5,282 nucleotides of DNA from Cyanobacteriota bacterium (lineage in GTDB: Bacteria; Cyanobacteriota; Cyanobacteriia; Leptolyngbyales; Leptolyngbyaceae), in contig JAIXVO010000453.1 of NCBI GenBank assembly GCA_027482985.1, positions 1-5,282 on the forward strand. The letters run 5' to 3'. Positions 1 through 5,282 of the stretch are shown here, piece after piece. A program made the position numbers and the translations under genes. Below the pieces are notes generated by a model. That model ran no database searches. It had not been told where the DNA came from and worked only from the letters and a program-made list of their open reading frames with translations. Each line of letters opens with the position of its first letter. Position 1 is the first letter of the stretch.

Positions 1-75
1 ACTTTAATTGTTAACCTAGCTGTCTAACGCTGGCAGGATAGCAGCCATCACGGTAGAGTCGAAGGAGTTTCAGAT

Positions 76-117
76 TTGTGGTCAGAGAGTTCTGCAGCAC
101 TCCGTAAATTGCGATGA
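76..117 (+). CDS. Possible 13-codon leader ORF overlapping the kinase start
   Basis: A TTG at 76 opens a 13-codon frame whose TGA stop at 115-117 overlaps the kinase ATG at 114 in an ATGA arrangement typical of translational coupling. The only good Shine-Dalgarno sequence upstream of the kinase, GAAGGAG at 61-67, lies 8 bases before this TTG and 46 bases before the kinase ATG, which has no such sequence of its own. A competing 9-codon frame starts at GTG 78 and ends at TAA 105-107, so which frame, if either, is translated is unclear. The peptide has no recognisable family. The arrangement could be chance, because many cyanobacterial genes lack a Shine-Dalgarno sequence. Confidence 0.22.
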   Translation: MWSESSAALRKLR

Positions 118-2477
118 TAGGTGAACTGGTTGGAGCACGCTACAGGGTCATCAATGTTTTAGCCTCTGGAGGCTTTGGACACACTTACATTGCAGAGGAC
201 ACCCAGCGTCCTGGCAATCCTCGTTGTGTCCTCAAACATTTGACGTTTAGCAGCCAGAACACCGACATTTTGCAACAAGTGCGGCGGTTGTTTCAAGCCG
301 AAGCCGAAAGCCTGGAGCAGTTGGGCAAGCATGACCAGATTCCGCGTCTACTCGCCTATTTTGAAGAGAACAAGCAGTTCTATTTAGTGCAAGAATTTAT
401 TGAAGGGCATCCCCTGAGTGAAGAACTGGTGAAAGGGATGACGCTCTCGGAAGCCGAAGTCATTCCCATCCTGGAAGACGTGTTGGGCGTGCTGGAGTAT
501 GTCCACGCGCAAGGGGTGATCCATCGCGACATTAAACCCGCTAACCTGATCCGCCGCCGCCAGGACAGCAAGCTGGTGTTGATCGACTTTGGGGCGGTCA
601 AGCTGATCGGCAGCACGATCGCCGAAGCGACAGGCGAAACCGCGCTCAGTATGCCGATTTACACCACGGGCTATGCCGCCAGCGAACAGTGCATGGGACG
701 ACCCCGCTTTGCCAGCGATCTGTATGCCTTGGGGATGGTCGGCATTCAAGCCCTGACGGGCATGCACCCGGCTCAACTGCCCCACGATTACACCTCTTCA
801 GAAGTGGTGTGGCGAGATCAGGCGATCGTGTCGGATGAGCTCGCCGCCGTGCTGACGACGATGACGCGCTACCATTTCAACGATCGCTACCAGTCTGCCA
901 GTGAGGCACTGCAAGCGCTGCGACGCGTCATTTCCACCGCTCCCACGTTGCTGGCAAACAAGACCATGCTGCAAGCCACGCATGGCGGCATCACCCAGTT
1001 AGCCACAGTGGTCAATCCCGTCACCCAGTCGCAAAGCCGACTCACGACCCAACTCGGCGGCTTCCCCGGCGGCAAAACTGCGAAGCGCATCTTACTCGCG
1101 ATCGCGGGGACATTAGCCGTCGCGGTTCTGGTGCGCAGTTTTGCCGACTCCGGCTTCCAATCGCCCCTAGGACTGACGACGGTCAACAACTCGCTGACCG
1201 ATCTCAAAACCAACGATCGCATCAGTGCTGGCGAAAAGTCGCTCGTCACCTGGCAAGTTAATCCCCAGAAGCAAACAGGCATTGATTTACTGGCGAGTGG
1301 CGATTACGAACGGGCGATCGCGGCGCTATCAGTGGCGCGGCAACAACTCCCTGCCGATCCCGAAGTGTTGATTTACCTGAACAACGCCCGGATTCAGGAC
1401 AACAAGTCTTACGCGATCGCCGTCGTCGCCCCCATTAGTAGCGGCTCGGTCACCTCAGCGATGGAACTGTTGCGAGGGGTGGCCCAAGCGCAGGATGAAA
1501 TCAATCGAGCTGGGGGAATTAACGGTGTCCCCTTGAAAGTGGTGATCGCAGATGATAGTAATCGGGTGGATATGGCGGCTCAACTGGCACAAGATTTAGC
1601 GAATCAGCCAGAGATTTTGGGCGTGGTGGGACACGGCACCAGTGACACCAGTTTGGCAGCAGGCAAAGTGTATCAGGAGCGGGGCTTAGTCCTGGTGGCT
1701 CCCGTCAGTTCTGCCGTCACTCTCTCCACCCTGGGCAATTACATCTTCCGCACCATGCCCAACGATAAACAGACCGCCAATGCCCTCAAAAATTACCTGC
1801 TGACCCGCCTGAAAAAACGCAAAGTAGCGATCTTTCATAACCGCAACAGCAAATACAGTCAGTCCCTCAAGGAAGAATTCAAAAACGCGCTGATCTATAG
1901 TGGGGCAGCGGGTGTGCAAACCGTGGCAGAGTTTGACTTGGCGCAACCAGACTTCGATCCCGAAGCCAGTCTCAACCAGGCGATCGCGAAAGGGGCAGAG
2001 GTCTTAATGCTGGCTCCCGACAATGAAGTAATGGATCGGGCAGTGCGGCTAGTGGAGGTCAACAATCGCCAGTTGCCGATTCTGGCAGGAGATAGTTTCT
2101 TTAACCGCAAGCTGTTGCAATTTGGCAAGACCGCAGCTACTTCGGTCGTCCTAGCGGTGCCGATTGATATGCTGCGATCGCCCTTTGCCCAAACCGCCAC
2201 CCAACTCTGGGGCAATCCGGACACGATCAGTTGGCGCACTGCTCTCGCCTACGATGCCACGCAGGCTTTAGCCACCGCGATCCCTCAAGATCCCAGCCGC
2301 ATCAGCATTCAACGGCGTTTAGCCAATCCCAGTTTTGAGGCCAAAGGGGCAATCGGCAAAGTTAACTTCCAGACCGCAGGCGATCGCAACGAAACCCCCG
2401 TCTATGTCACTGTTGCACCCATGAAGGCAGGGGACACGCAGCGATATATGTTTGTCTCGGTGCCGCCGCCCCCCTAG
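114..2477 (+). CDS. Transmembrane Ser/Thr protein kinase fused to a LivJ-type substrate-binding domain
   Basis: This 787-residue protein should phosphorylate proteins on Ser/Thr in the cytoplasm in response to a ligand outside the membrane. The kinase domain (about 10-272) is intact: glycine loop SGGFGHTY (18-25), Lys41, probable helix-C Glu63, HRDIKPAN (137-144), DFG (158-160), Glu191 in place of the APE Glu, Asp202 and Arg258. A Thr/Gln-rich linker and basic residues precede one transmembrane helix (about 325-341). A TPR-like segment (386-425) follows, then a type 1 periplasmic-binding domain (about 433-780) resembling branched-chain amino acid receptors. Its likely ligand loops are GHGTSDTS (506-513), VAPVSSA (528-534), Tyr581 and Asp660. 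The ATG at 114 is chosen because an in-frame TAA lies at 105-107 and the first residues match the usual start of cyanobacterial kinases. No convincing promoter was found upstream. Family and topology are firm; ligand and targets are unknown. Confidence 0.93.
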   Translation: MIGELVGARYRVINVLASGGFGHTYIAEDTQRPGNPRCVLKHLTFSSQNTDILQQVRRLFQAEAESLEQLGKHDQIPRLLAYFEENKQFYLVQEFIEGHPLSEELVKGMTLSEAEVIPILEDVLGVLEYVHAQGVIHRDIKPANLIRRRQDSKLVLIDFGAVKLIGSTIAEATGETALSMPIYTTGYAASEQCMGRPRFASDLYALGMVGIQALTGMHPAQLPHDYTSSEVVWRDQAIVSDELAAVLTTMTRYHFNDRYQSASEALQALRRVISTAPTLLANKTMLQATHGGITQLATVVNPVTQSQSRLTTQLGGFPGGKTAKRILLAIAGTLAVAVLVRSFADSGFQSPLGLTTVNNSLTDLKTNDRISAGEKSLVTWQVNPQKQTGIDLLASGDYERAIAALSVARQQLPADPEVLIYLNNARIQDNKSYAIAVVAPISSGSVTSAMELLRGVAQAQDEINRAGGINGVPLKVVIADDSNRVDMAAQLAQDLANQPEILGVVGHGTSDTSLAAGKVYQERGLVLVAPVSSAVTLSTLGNYIFRTMPNDKQTANALKNYLLTRLKKRKVAIFHNRNSKYSQSLKEEFKNALIYSGAAGVQTVAEFDLAQPDFDPEASLNQAIAKGAEVLMLAPDNEVMDRAVRLVEVNNRQLPILAGDSFFNRKLLQFGKTAATSVVLAVPIDMLRSPFAQTATQLWGNPDTISWRTALAYDATQALATAIPQDPSRISIQRRLANPSFEAKGAIGKVNFQTAGDRNETPVYVTVAPMKAGDTQRYMFVSVPPPP

Positions 2478-2549
2478 ACGACGGCGACGCTTCGCCAGCC
2501 CCCTCTCAATCACCAGTGGCAAGCCTGAGTCCTGAATTGGGAACCAGCC
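2478..2549. other. Convergent intergenic gap with short hairpins
   Basis: These 72 bases separate the stops of two converging genes, where a bidirectional terminator would be expected. A 5-bp stem with a 4-base loop (GGCGA 2483-2487, TCGCC 2492-2496) is present. A second 5-bp stem (CAGCC 2545-2549, GGCTG 2559-2563) spans the minus-strand stop codon. Neither is followed by a T-run on either strand, so I do not call a canonical intrinsic terminator. An imperfect direct repeat (2531-2542 and 2548-2559, 10 of 12 bases the same, 17-base offset) covers the end of the gap and the last codons of the minus-strand gene. Confidence 0.35.
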
Positions 2550-2948
2550 TTAATTGGGGGCTGCGCTGTTTGGTAAGGGAGCCACATTGGGGGTTGAATT
2601 AGGCTGGGCTTGTTGTTTCCGTAGCAGTTCTGCCTGCTGTTTGCGAAACTGGGAAGCCGCATCGTTAAAATTACCTTGCTGCTCCGCCGAAAATTCGTCC
2701 ATACTGCGGGGCGCACCAATAATCGCGTTTTGGATAAAATTCATGACGCTGCCCGTTTGCCCATTGCTGCGACCATTAAAGAAATCGCTACCGTCCTTGG
2801 TTTGCAAATCTTCTAGCGGTGTGGGACGGGCAACCTGGCTGCTGGCTGGCAGCGCACTCGTCAGCAGGCAACTGACTCCGACAGTCATTCCTAACAGCAC
2901 TCGCAGGGTGGACTGCCGAGCGATCGCGATCTTGTGTTGTGGCTTCAT
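2550..2948 (-). CDS. Small exported protein of unknown function
   Basis: The 132-residue product is not a family I can name, though it resembles uncharacterised small secreted proteins of cyanobacteria. The N-terminus has basic residues (Lys2, Lys6, Arg11, Arg16), a hydrophobic core (17-33) and a plausible signal peptidase site after ASS (35-37), leaving about 95 residues. The mature part begins with an acidic, Gly/Asn-rich region (45-66). A short hydrophobic helix (67-78, VMNFIQNAII) comes next, then a Gln/Glu/Arg/Lys-rich likely helix (83-115) and a Pro/Asn/Ala-rich tail (116-132). It has no cysteine in the mature part and no catalytic motif. The start at 2948 is preferred over an in-frame candidate at 2969 because GGAGGAGT (2951-2958) sits just upstream of it and the signal peptide then begins cleanly with Met-Lys. 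It is downstream of, and co-directional with, the metalloprotease. Confidence 0.82.
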   Translation of the reverse strand: MKPQHKIAIARQSTLRVLLGMTVGVSCLLTSALPASSQVARPTPLEDLQTKDGSDFFNGRSNGQTGSVMNFIQNAIIGAPRSMDEFSAEQQGNFNDAASQFRKQQAELLRKQQAQPNSTPNVAPLPNSAAPN

Positions 2949-2950
2949 GG

Positions 2951-2958
2951 ACTCCTCC
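2951..2958 (-). promoter_or_regulatory. Strong ribosome binding site of the small exported protein
   Basis: On the minus strand GGAGGAGT precedes the ATG at 2948 by two bases, which places the GGAGG core about five bases from the start. It is the strongest Shine-Dalgarno match in the window. It decides the start codon in favour of 2948, because the longer candidate beginning at 2969 would place this site inside the coding sequence. Confidence 0.75.
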
Positions 2959-2985
2959 GACCGGGTCAATAAGGTTCAGTGCGAC

Positions 2986-3013
2986 CCCATACCAATTCTG
3001 GATCTGGTGTCAG
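2986..3013 (-). promoter_or_regulatory. Candidate sigma-70-type promoter for the small exported protein
   Basis: Read on the minus strand, CTGACA (3008-3013, five of six matches to TTGACA) is followed after 16 bases by TATGGG (2986-2991, three of six matches to TATAAT). A TGG directly before it fits an extended -10 element. Transcription would start near 2979 and give a leader of roughly 30 bases containing the strong ribosome binding site. The -10 match is poor and the region is short, so read-through from the upstream metalloprotease gene is an equally good explanation for expression. Confidence 0.28.
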
Positions 3014-3072
3014 CACTCCAGCAATTTTACTTACTCATTACTTTAACGTGTTCCTGAAAAGGTCAGACGCAA

Positions 3073-3798
3073 TTAGAGGCAATTTGCTCCCGGTTCCGAT
3101 CGCTCAGGCTCAACTGCCGACTGACCAGCGCCGTGACAGAGTTGCCAACATTCACTGACAGGGGCTCGACGCTGCATCGCTGCCACTAATTGCTCAAACG
3201 TTTCCCAGTTTTCCTGCAAGATGGTTTTGGCCTGTAACGCCGCCCAGCGCTCTTTCTGATCGATTGCCGTGCCTGAAAAGCGCAATTGGCTCAAGGTCAG
3301 CCGTAACTTTTGGATATCATCGCGCCCCCCCTGGATATCTTCATACAGCAAATGTTCTGCGGCCGCTCCTGCCATCCAGATCGTGCAGTAGCGATCCAAG
3401 AGGAGAGCGGACAGGGTCTTTTGTTGCAGTTCAGCTTCCAGTTCGGTCGTGTCAAACTGCACCCCACCCTGTCCCGGCACCCCTTTGCGAAAGGCTTCCC
3501 AGGCGTTGAGGGTGTAATCGGTGACTGGGATCTGGAGGTGCGCCGCCACCAGAAAGTGTCCCGCCTCATGCTGCACGACGCGATCGCGATGCGCCCCCGA
3601 CCAACCCGCCACCCAATCCAGGAACATGGCAGCACCATTCCCCTGCCAGTTCCAGGTATCGACTGCCGCCAGTCCCAAGACTCCTGCTGTCGCGATCGCG
3701 GGCACGACGGGGGAGAGATGGATCAGCGGCCCCAACAACGCCGAGAGCGTCATCAGGAACACCGAAATGGCGACCAGATTTAGACTTAATTGGCTCAT
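3073..3798 (-). CDS. Membrane-bound M41-type (FtsH-like) zinc metalloprotease lacking the AAA+ domain
   Basis: The 241-residue protein is predicted to be a zinc endopeptidase in the membrane. Two hydrophobic segments (about 7-27 and 31-47) precede a peptidase M41-like domain. HEAGH (77-81) supplies two zinc-ligand histidines and the catalytic Glu78. The segment AGAAAEHLLYED (143-154) followed by GGRDDI (157-162) aligns with the FtsH stretch GGRxAEE...TGAxxD, making Asp161 the likely third zinc ligand. FtsH proper is over 600 residues with an AAA+ ATPase domain before the protease; none is present here and there is no room for one. Cyanobacteria and plastids are known to carry such ATPase-free relatives. 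The last 29 residues look unstructured and may be lineage-specific. No clear Shine-Dalgarno sequence precedes the ATG, which lies 7 bases after the upstream carboxypeptidase stop, suggesting operon transcription and coupled translation. Substrates are unknown. Confidence 0.87.
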   Translation of the reverse strand: MSQLSLNLVAISVFLMTLSALLGPLIHLSPVVPAIATAGVLGLAAVDTWNWQGNGAAMFLDWVAGWSGAHRDRVVQHEAGHFLVAAHLQIPVTDYTLNAWEAFRKGVPGQGGVQFDTTELEAELQQKTLSALLLDRYCTIWMAGAAAEHLLYEDIQGGRDDIQKLRLTLSQLRFSGTAIDQKERWAALQAKTILQENWETFEQLVAAMQRRAPVSECWQLCHGAGQSAVEPERSEPGANCL

Positions 3799-3805
3799 GG
3801 TGGCG

Positions 3806-4621
3806 TTATTTCAGGGTTCGGGCTTTGTAGAACGTTTCTAAACTCTGGCGATCGCCCACAAAGCGCCAATGCCAGGGCTCATAGGTCACGCCCTGCTTGT
3901 TACCTTTGGGAAAAGAAATTTCAAAGCTATGGAAAGCAGCATTGGCCTTCAGCCAGCGGAAGGCGGGCGTATTTTCAAACGACTCACTCAAGTTGGTCGC
4001 AGGCACATTGCCATCCCCCAGATCAATGGCATAACCCGTGTGATGTTCACTATAGCCAGGAGGAGCGCTCACCTTAGCCCGTTCAGCCGCCACCTGACCG
4101 CGCTCCGCTTTTTTGCCAAAAAACAAATAATCTTGATCGGTTAACGACCGAAACCCAGATATGGGCACCAAAATGACTCCATCCTGCCGGGCGGCTGCTT
4201 CCATCTGCTGATAGGCTTGCGCGGCGGCTTGTCGGAGTTTGATGCTGCCATCCGGCACAATGGGGGCGAGAGCCGATGGTGGTGCTTCCGCGTAACGCAA
4301 ATGGCCCAACAGCGAATCGGCATTCGCGGCGGGGGGGCTGGTCGTTGCGACGGGGGCTGGGGATGCGGTAGGTTTAACAGGGCTGGCGGTAATGGAAGCC
4401 AGGCTAGCGGTCGAAACCTGCGATCGCTGCAACTGGAAAGACGCAAAAGCCCCCGCTCCGGCGGCCAAGATGCCCACCCCAGCCAGTCCACCCAGTAAGT
4501 AAGATTTATTGAAGGTCGGCTTCGAGACCGTTACAGGTGTTTCACGCTGGGCGATGGGAATGTCATCCGAGACCCGCGCCGCAATATTTGCAGAATTGTC
4601 TGCTCCACTCACCTTGTCCAA
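3806..4621 (-). CDS. Membrane-anchored M15B-family (VanY/LdcB-like) peptidoglycan carboxypeptidase, TTG start
   Basis: This 271-residue protein should remove a terminal D-amino acid from peptidoglycan stem peptides in the periplasm. A short cytoplasmic tail with DDIPIAQRETP (19-29) leads to one transmembrane helix (about 41-62) and a Pro/Ala/Thr-rich linker (70-103). The catalytic domain follows (about 104-271). SGFRS (155-159), SEHHTGYAID (191-200, matching SxHxxGxAxD) and EPWHW (248-252) give zinc ligands His193, Asp200 and His251 and catalytic Glu248, so the active site looks complete. No ATG is available in frame: an in-frame stop sits at 4634-4636, and TTG at 4621 lies 8 bases after AAGGAG (4631-4636). 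GTG at 4612 is the alternative, with worse spacing. DD- and LD-carboxypeptidase activity cannot be told apart from these motifs. It is the first gene of a likely operon with the metalloprotease. Confidence 0.9.
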   Translation of the reverse strand: MDKVSGADNSANIAARVSDDIPIAQRETPVTVSKPTFNKSYLLGGLAGVGILAAGAGAFASFQLQRSQVSTASLASITASPVKPTASPAPVATTSPPAANADSLLGHLRYAEAPPSALAPIVPDGSIKLRQAAAQAYQQMEAAARQDGVILVPISGFRSLTDQDYLFFGKKAERGQVAAERAKVSAPPGYSEHHTGYAIDLGDGNVPATNLSESFENTPAFRWLKANAAFHSFEISFPKGNKQGVTYEPWHWRFVGDRQSLETFYKARTLK

Positions 4622-4630
4622 GCATTCAAC

Positions 4631-4636
4631 TCCTTA
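4631..4636 (-). promoter_or_regulatory. Ribosome binding site that supports the TTG start of the carboxypeptidase
   Basis: AAGGAG on the minus strand ends 8 bases before TTG at 4621, which is good spacing. The same site is 4 bases from an ATG at 4625, but that ATG is in another frame and closes after 20 codons. It is 17 bases from the alternative GTG at 4612. The TTG is therefore the best-supported start. Confidence 0.6.
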
Positions 4637-4711
4637 CTTGCTCACCTGGTCTCTGTCAAGCGACACCTTAATCGAGCAACATCTTAGCACTATGAATTGC
4701 CGTCGCACAGC

Positions 4712-4740
4712 AATTTTCATTCTGTGATCGAACGAAATTT
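4712..4740. repeat. Imperfect AT-rich inverted repeat upstream of the permease
   Basis: The arms AATTTTCATT (4712-4721) and AACGAAATTT (4731-4740) are complementary at 8 of 10 positions around a 9-base spacer, ending 16 bases before the permease ATG. The position suits an operator for a dimeric repressor or a weak leader hairpin. AT-rich inverted repeats of this quality also arise by chance in intergenic DNA. I recognise no known cyanobacterial regulator motif in it, such as GTA-N8-TAC of NtcA. Confidence 0.3.
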
Positions 4741-4756
4741 TCTGGCTCTTGCCAAC

Positions 4757-5282
4757 ATGCCTTTTCCCCAACTACTGGCGATTTATCTACCGCTGATCGG
4801 CTGGACGAGTTTGGGGTGGCTCTTGGGGCGGTGCTTACCCCCCCGGATGGCCACCTTCCTCGGTCAGTTTCTGTTTTGGATTGGCGTACCGCTGGGCATT
4901 CTGGCTTTTCTCCGCCATGCTCAGGTGTCGTGGTCGCTGTGGCTCGCTCCAGCGATCGCCTGGGTCGCGATCCTGGGTGGCGCTGGCTGTGCTTACTTAT
5001 TTCTCCGGTGGGTGCCGACCTCCTGGAATCCGCGCACCCGCACCAGCTTCTTACTGGCGGCGATGGTCGGCAATACGGGATATATTGGGTTTCCCGTCTC
5101 GCTCAATCTGGTGGGGCCCCAATTTTTCGCCTGGGCGGTCTTCTACGACATGCTGGGATCAACGCCTGGTGCTTATGGCTGGGGGGTGGGGTTAGCCGCT
5201 CACACCCAACGTCAAACGCCTGTCTCGACAACGCTACCGGCGGCAAATGGGCGATCGCTGCTACGGAGTTTAACGATCAATC
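4757..5282 (+). CDS. AEC-family (auxin efflux carrier-like) transporter, N-terminal part
   Basis: The reading frame stays open to the window edge and gives 175 residues, a little over half of a usual roughly 300-residue AEC permease. Five hydrophobic segments are visible (about 7-24, 34-52, 60-84, 97-116 and 122-146). The motif GNTGYIGFPV (105-114) matches the conserved unwound-helix region of the AEC/bile-acid transporter fold, and FYDMLGSTPGAYG (129-141) is also typical of cyanobacterial members. Bacterial AEC proteins move organic acids such as malate or other small anions; the substrate here cannot be predicted. ATG at 4757 is chosen because it begins directly before the first membrane helix. 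In-frame GTG 4724 and TTG 4697 exist, but none of the three has a clear Shine-Dalgarno sequence. The C-terminal half lies beyond the window, so intactness is not shown. Confidence 0.85.
   Translation, partial: MPFPQLLAIYLPLIGWTSLGWLLGRCLPPRMATFLGQFLFWIGVPLGILAFLRHAQVSWSLWLAPAIAWVAILGGAGCAYLFLRWVPTSWNPRTRTSFLLAAMVGNTGYIGFPVSLNLVGPQFFAWAVFYDMLGSTPGAYGWGVGLAAHTQRQTPVSTTLPAANGRSLLRSLTIN

Larger units (their letters stand above)
4622..4756. other. Divergent intergenic region between carboxypeptidase and permease
   Basis: These 135 AT-richer bases must hold the promoters for both divergent genes. For the permease, TTAATC (4668-4673) and TATGAA (4691-4696) stand 17 bases apart as a weak promoter candidate. 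For the carboxypeptidase, TAAGAT (4681-4686, minus strand) is a possible -10 without a good -35. A small perfect inverted repeat TGTC-AAGC-GACA lies at 4654-4665. A longer imperfect one (arms 4712-4721 and 4731-4740, 8 of 10 bases paired) lies just before the permease start. None of these is strong enough to name as a defined site. Confidence 0.4.
1098..5258. repeat. Thirteen HIP1 octamers (GCGATCGC)
   Basis: Exact copies of the palindrome GCGATCGC start at 1098, 1314, 1413, 1980, 2174, 2380, 2920, 3580, 3692, 3848, 4420, 4952 and 5251. Fewer than one would be expected by chance in 5.3 kb of random sequence. All lie inside coding regions and occur in every complete gene. HIP1 is a known highly iterated palindrome of many cyanobacterial genomes, so its density marks the host. 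The first 1,097 bases hold only one-base variants such as ACGATCGC, which may be chance. Confidence 0.9.

Noticed and set aside
384..1282. Several minus-strand open frames opposite the kinase
   Set aside because: The plus-strand frame carries all kinase motifs in order, and the antisense translations show no domain.
2483..2496. GGCGA-CGCT-TCGCC hairpin as an intrinsic terminator
   Set aside because: The stem has only 5 bp and there is no T-run after it on either strand.
2868..2879. Possible lipoprotein box GVSC in the small exported protein
   Set aside because: The residue at -3 is Gly rather than Leu, Val or Ile, and the Cys sits inside the hydrophobic core with further hydrophobic residues and a normal signal peptidase site after it.
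2554..3057. 167-codon plus-strand open frame opposite the small exported protein
   Set aside because: It lies antisense to a gene with a signal peptide and a strong ribosome binding site. Its own translation is Cys/Ser-rich without any recognisable domain and it has no good ribosome binding site.
3310..3783. 157-codon plus-strand open frame inside the metalloprotease gene
   Set aside because: It is a shadow of the M41-like gene, whose HEAGH and GGRDDI motifs prove the minus-strand frame.
4563..4625. Out-of-frame 20-codon ORF from ATG 4625 with a CKYCG motif
   Set aside because: It is very short, overlaps the carboxypeptidase N-terminus and has only 4 bases to the ribosome binding site. A single CxxC is not evidence for a zinc-binding protein.
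4631..4659. Perfect TTGACA (4654-4659, minus strand) as -35 of the carboxypeptidase promoter
   Set aside because: At 17 bases spacing the -10 would be TAAGGA, which matches poorly and coincides with the ribosome binding site. Transcription would then begin almost at the start codon.
4509..4727. 72-codon plus-strand open frame across the divergent intergenic region
   Set aside because: It overlaps the carboxypeptidase N-terminus in antisense, has no recognisable content and no ribosome binding site.

Overview
The window looks like ordinary cyanobacterial chromosome. The octamer GCGATCGC (HIP1), a hallmark of many cyanobacterial genomes, occurs 13 times in 5.3 kb. The protein families also fit: a Ser/Thr kinase with the cyanobacterial N-terminal style, an AAA-less M41-type metalloprotease and an AEC transporter with cyanobacterial-looking sequence. 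The genus cannot be fixed from this sequence. No insertion sequence, CRISPR array, tRNA, rRNA or phage gene was seen.

Layout. Positions 1-113 are upstream sequence holding a possible short leader ORF that overlaps the next start. Positions 114-2477 (+) encode a 787-residue membrane kinase. A cytoplasmic Ser/Thr kinase domain is joined through one transmembrane helix and a TPR-like stretch to a LivJ-type amino-acid-binding domain that should lie in the periplasm. A 72-bp convergent gap follows. Positions 2550-2948 (-) encode a small exported protein of unknown function. Positions 3073-3798 (-) encode a membrane metalloprotease with the FtsH-type HEAGH site but no AAA+ ATPase domain. Seven bases separate it from 3806-4621 (-), a membrane-anchored M15-family (VanY/LdcB-like) peptidoglycan carboxypeptidase that probably starts at TTG. 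A 135-bp divergent intergenic region then leads to 4757-5282 (+), the N-terminal 175 residues of an AEC-family permease cut by the window edge.

How the genes relate. The carboxypeptidase and the metalloprotease are very likely co-transcribed, carboxypeptidase first. The small exported protein follows on the same strand after 124 bp, with a strong ribosome binding site and possibly its own promoter. The kinase converges on this group and the permease diverges from it, so both are separate transcription units. A common envelope theme (exported, membrane or periplasmic domains in all five proteins) is visible, but no shared pathway is shown. The most interesting item is the kinase fused to a solute-binding receptor. 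It reads as a one-protein chemical sensor, although I believe similar fusions already exist in other cyanobacteria.
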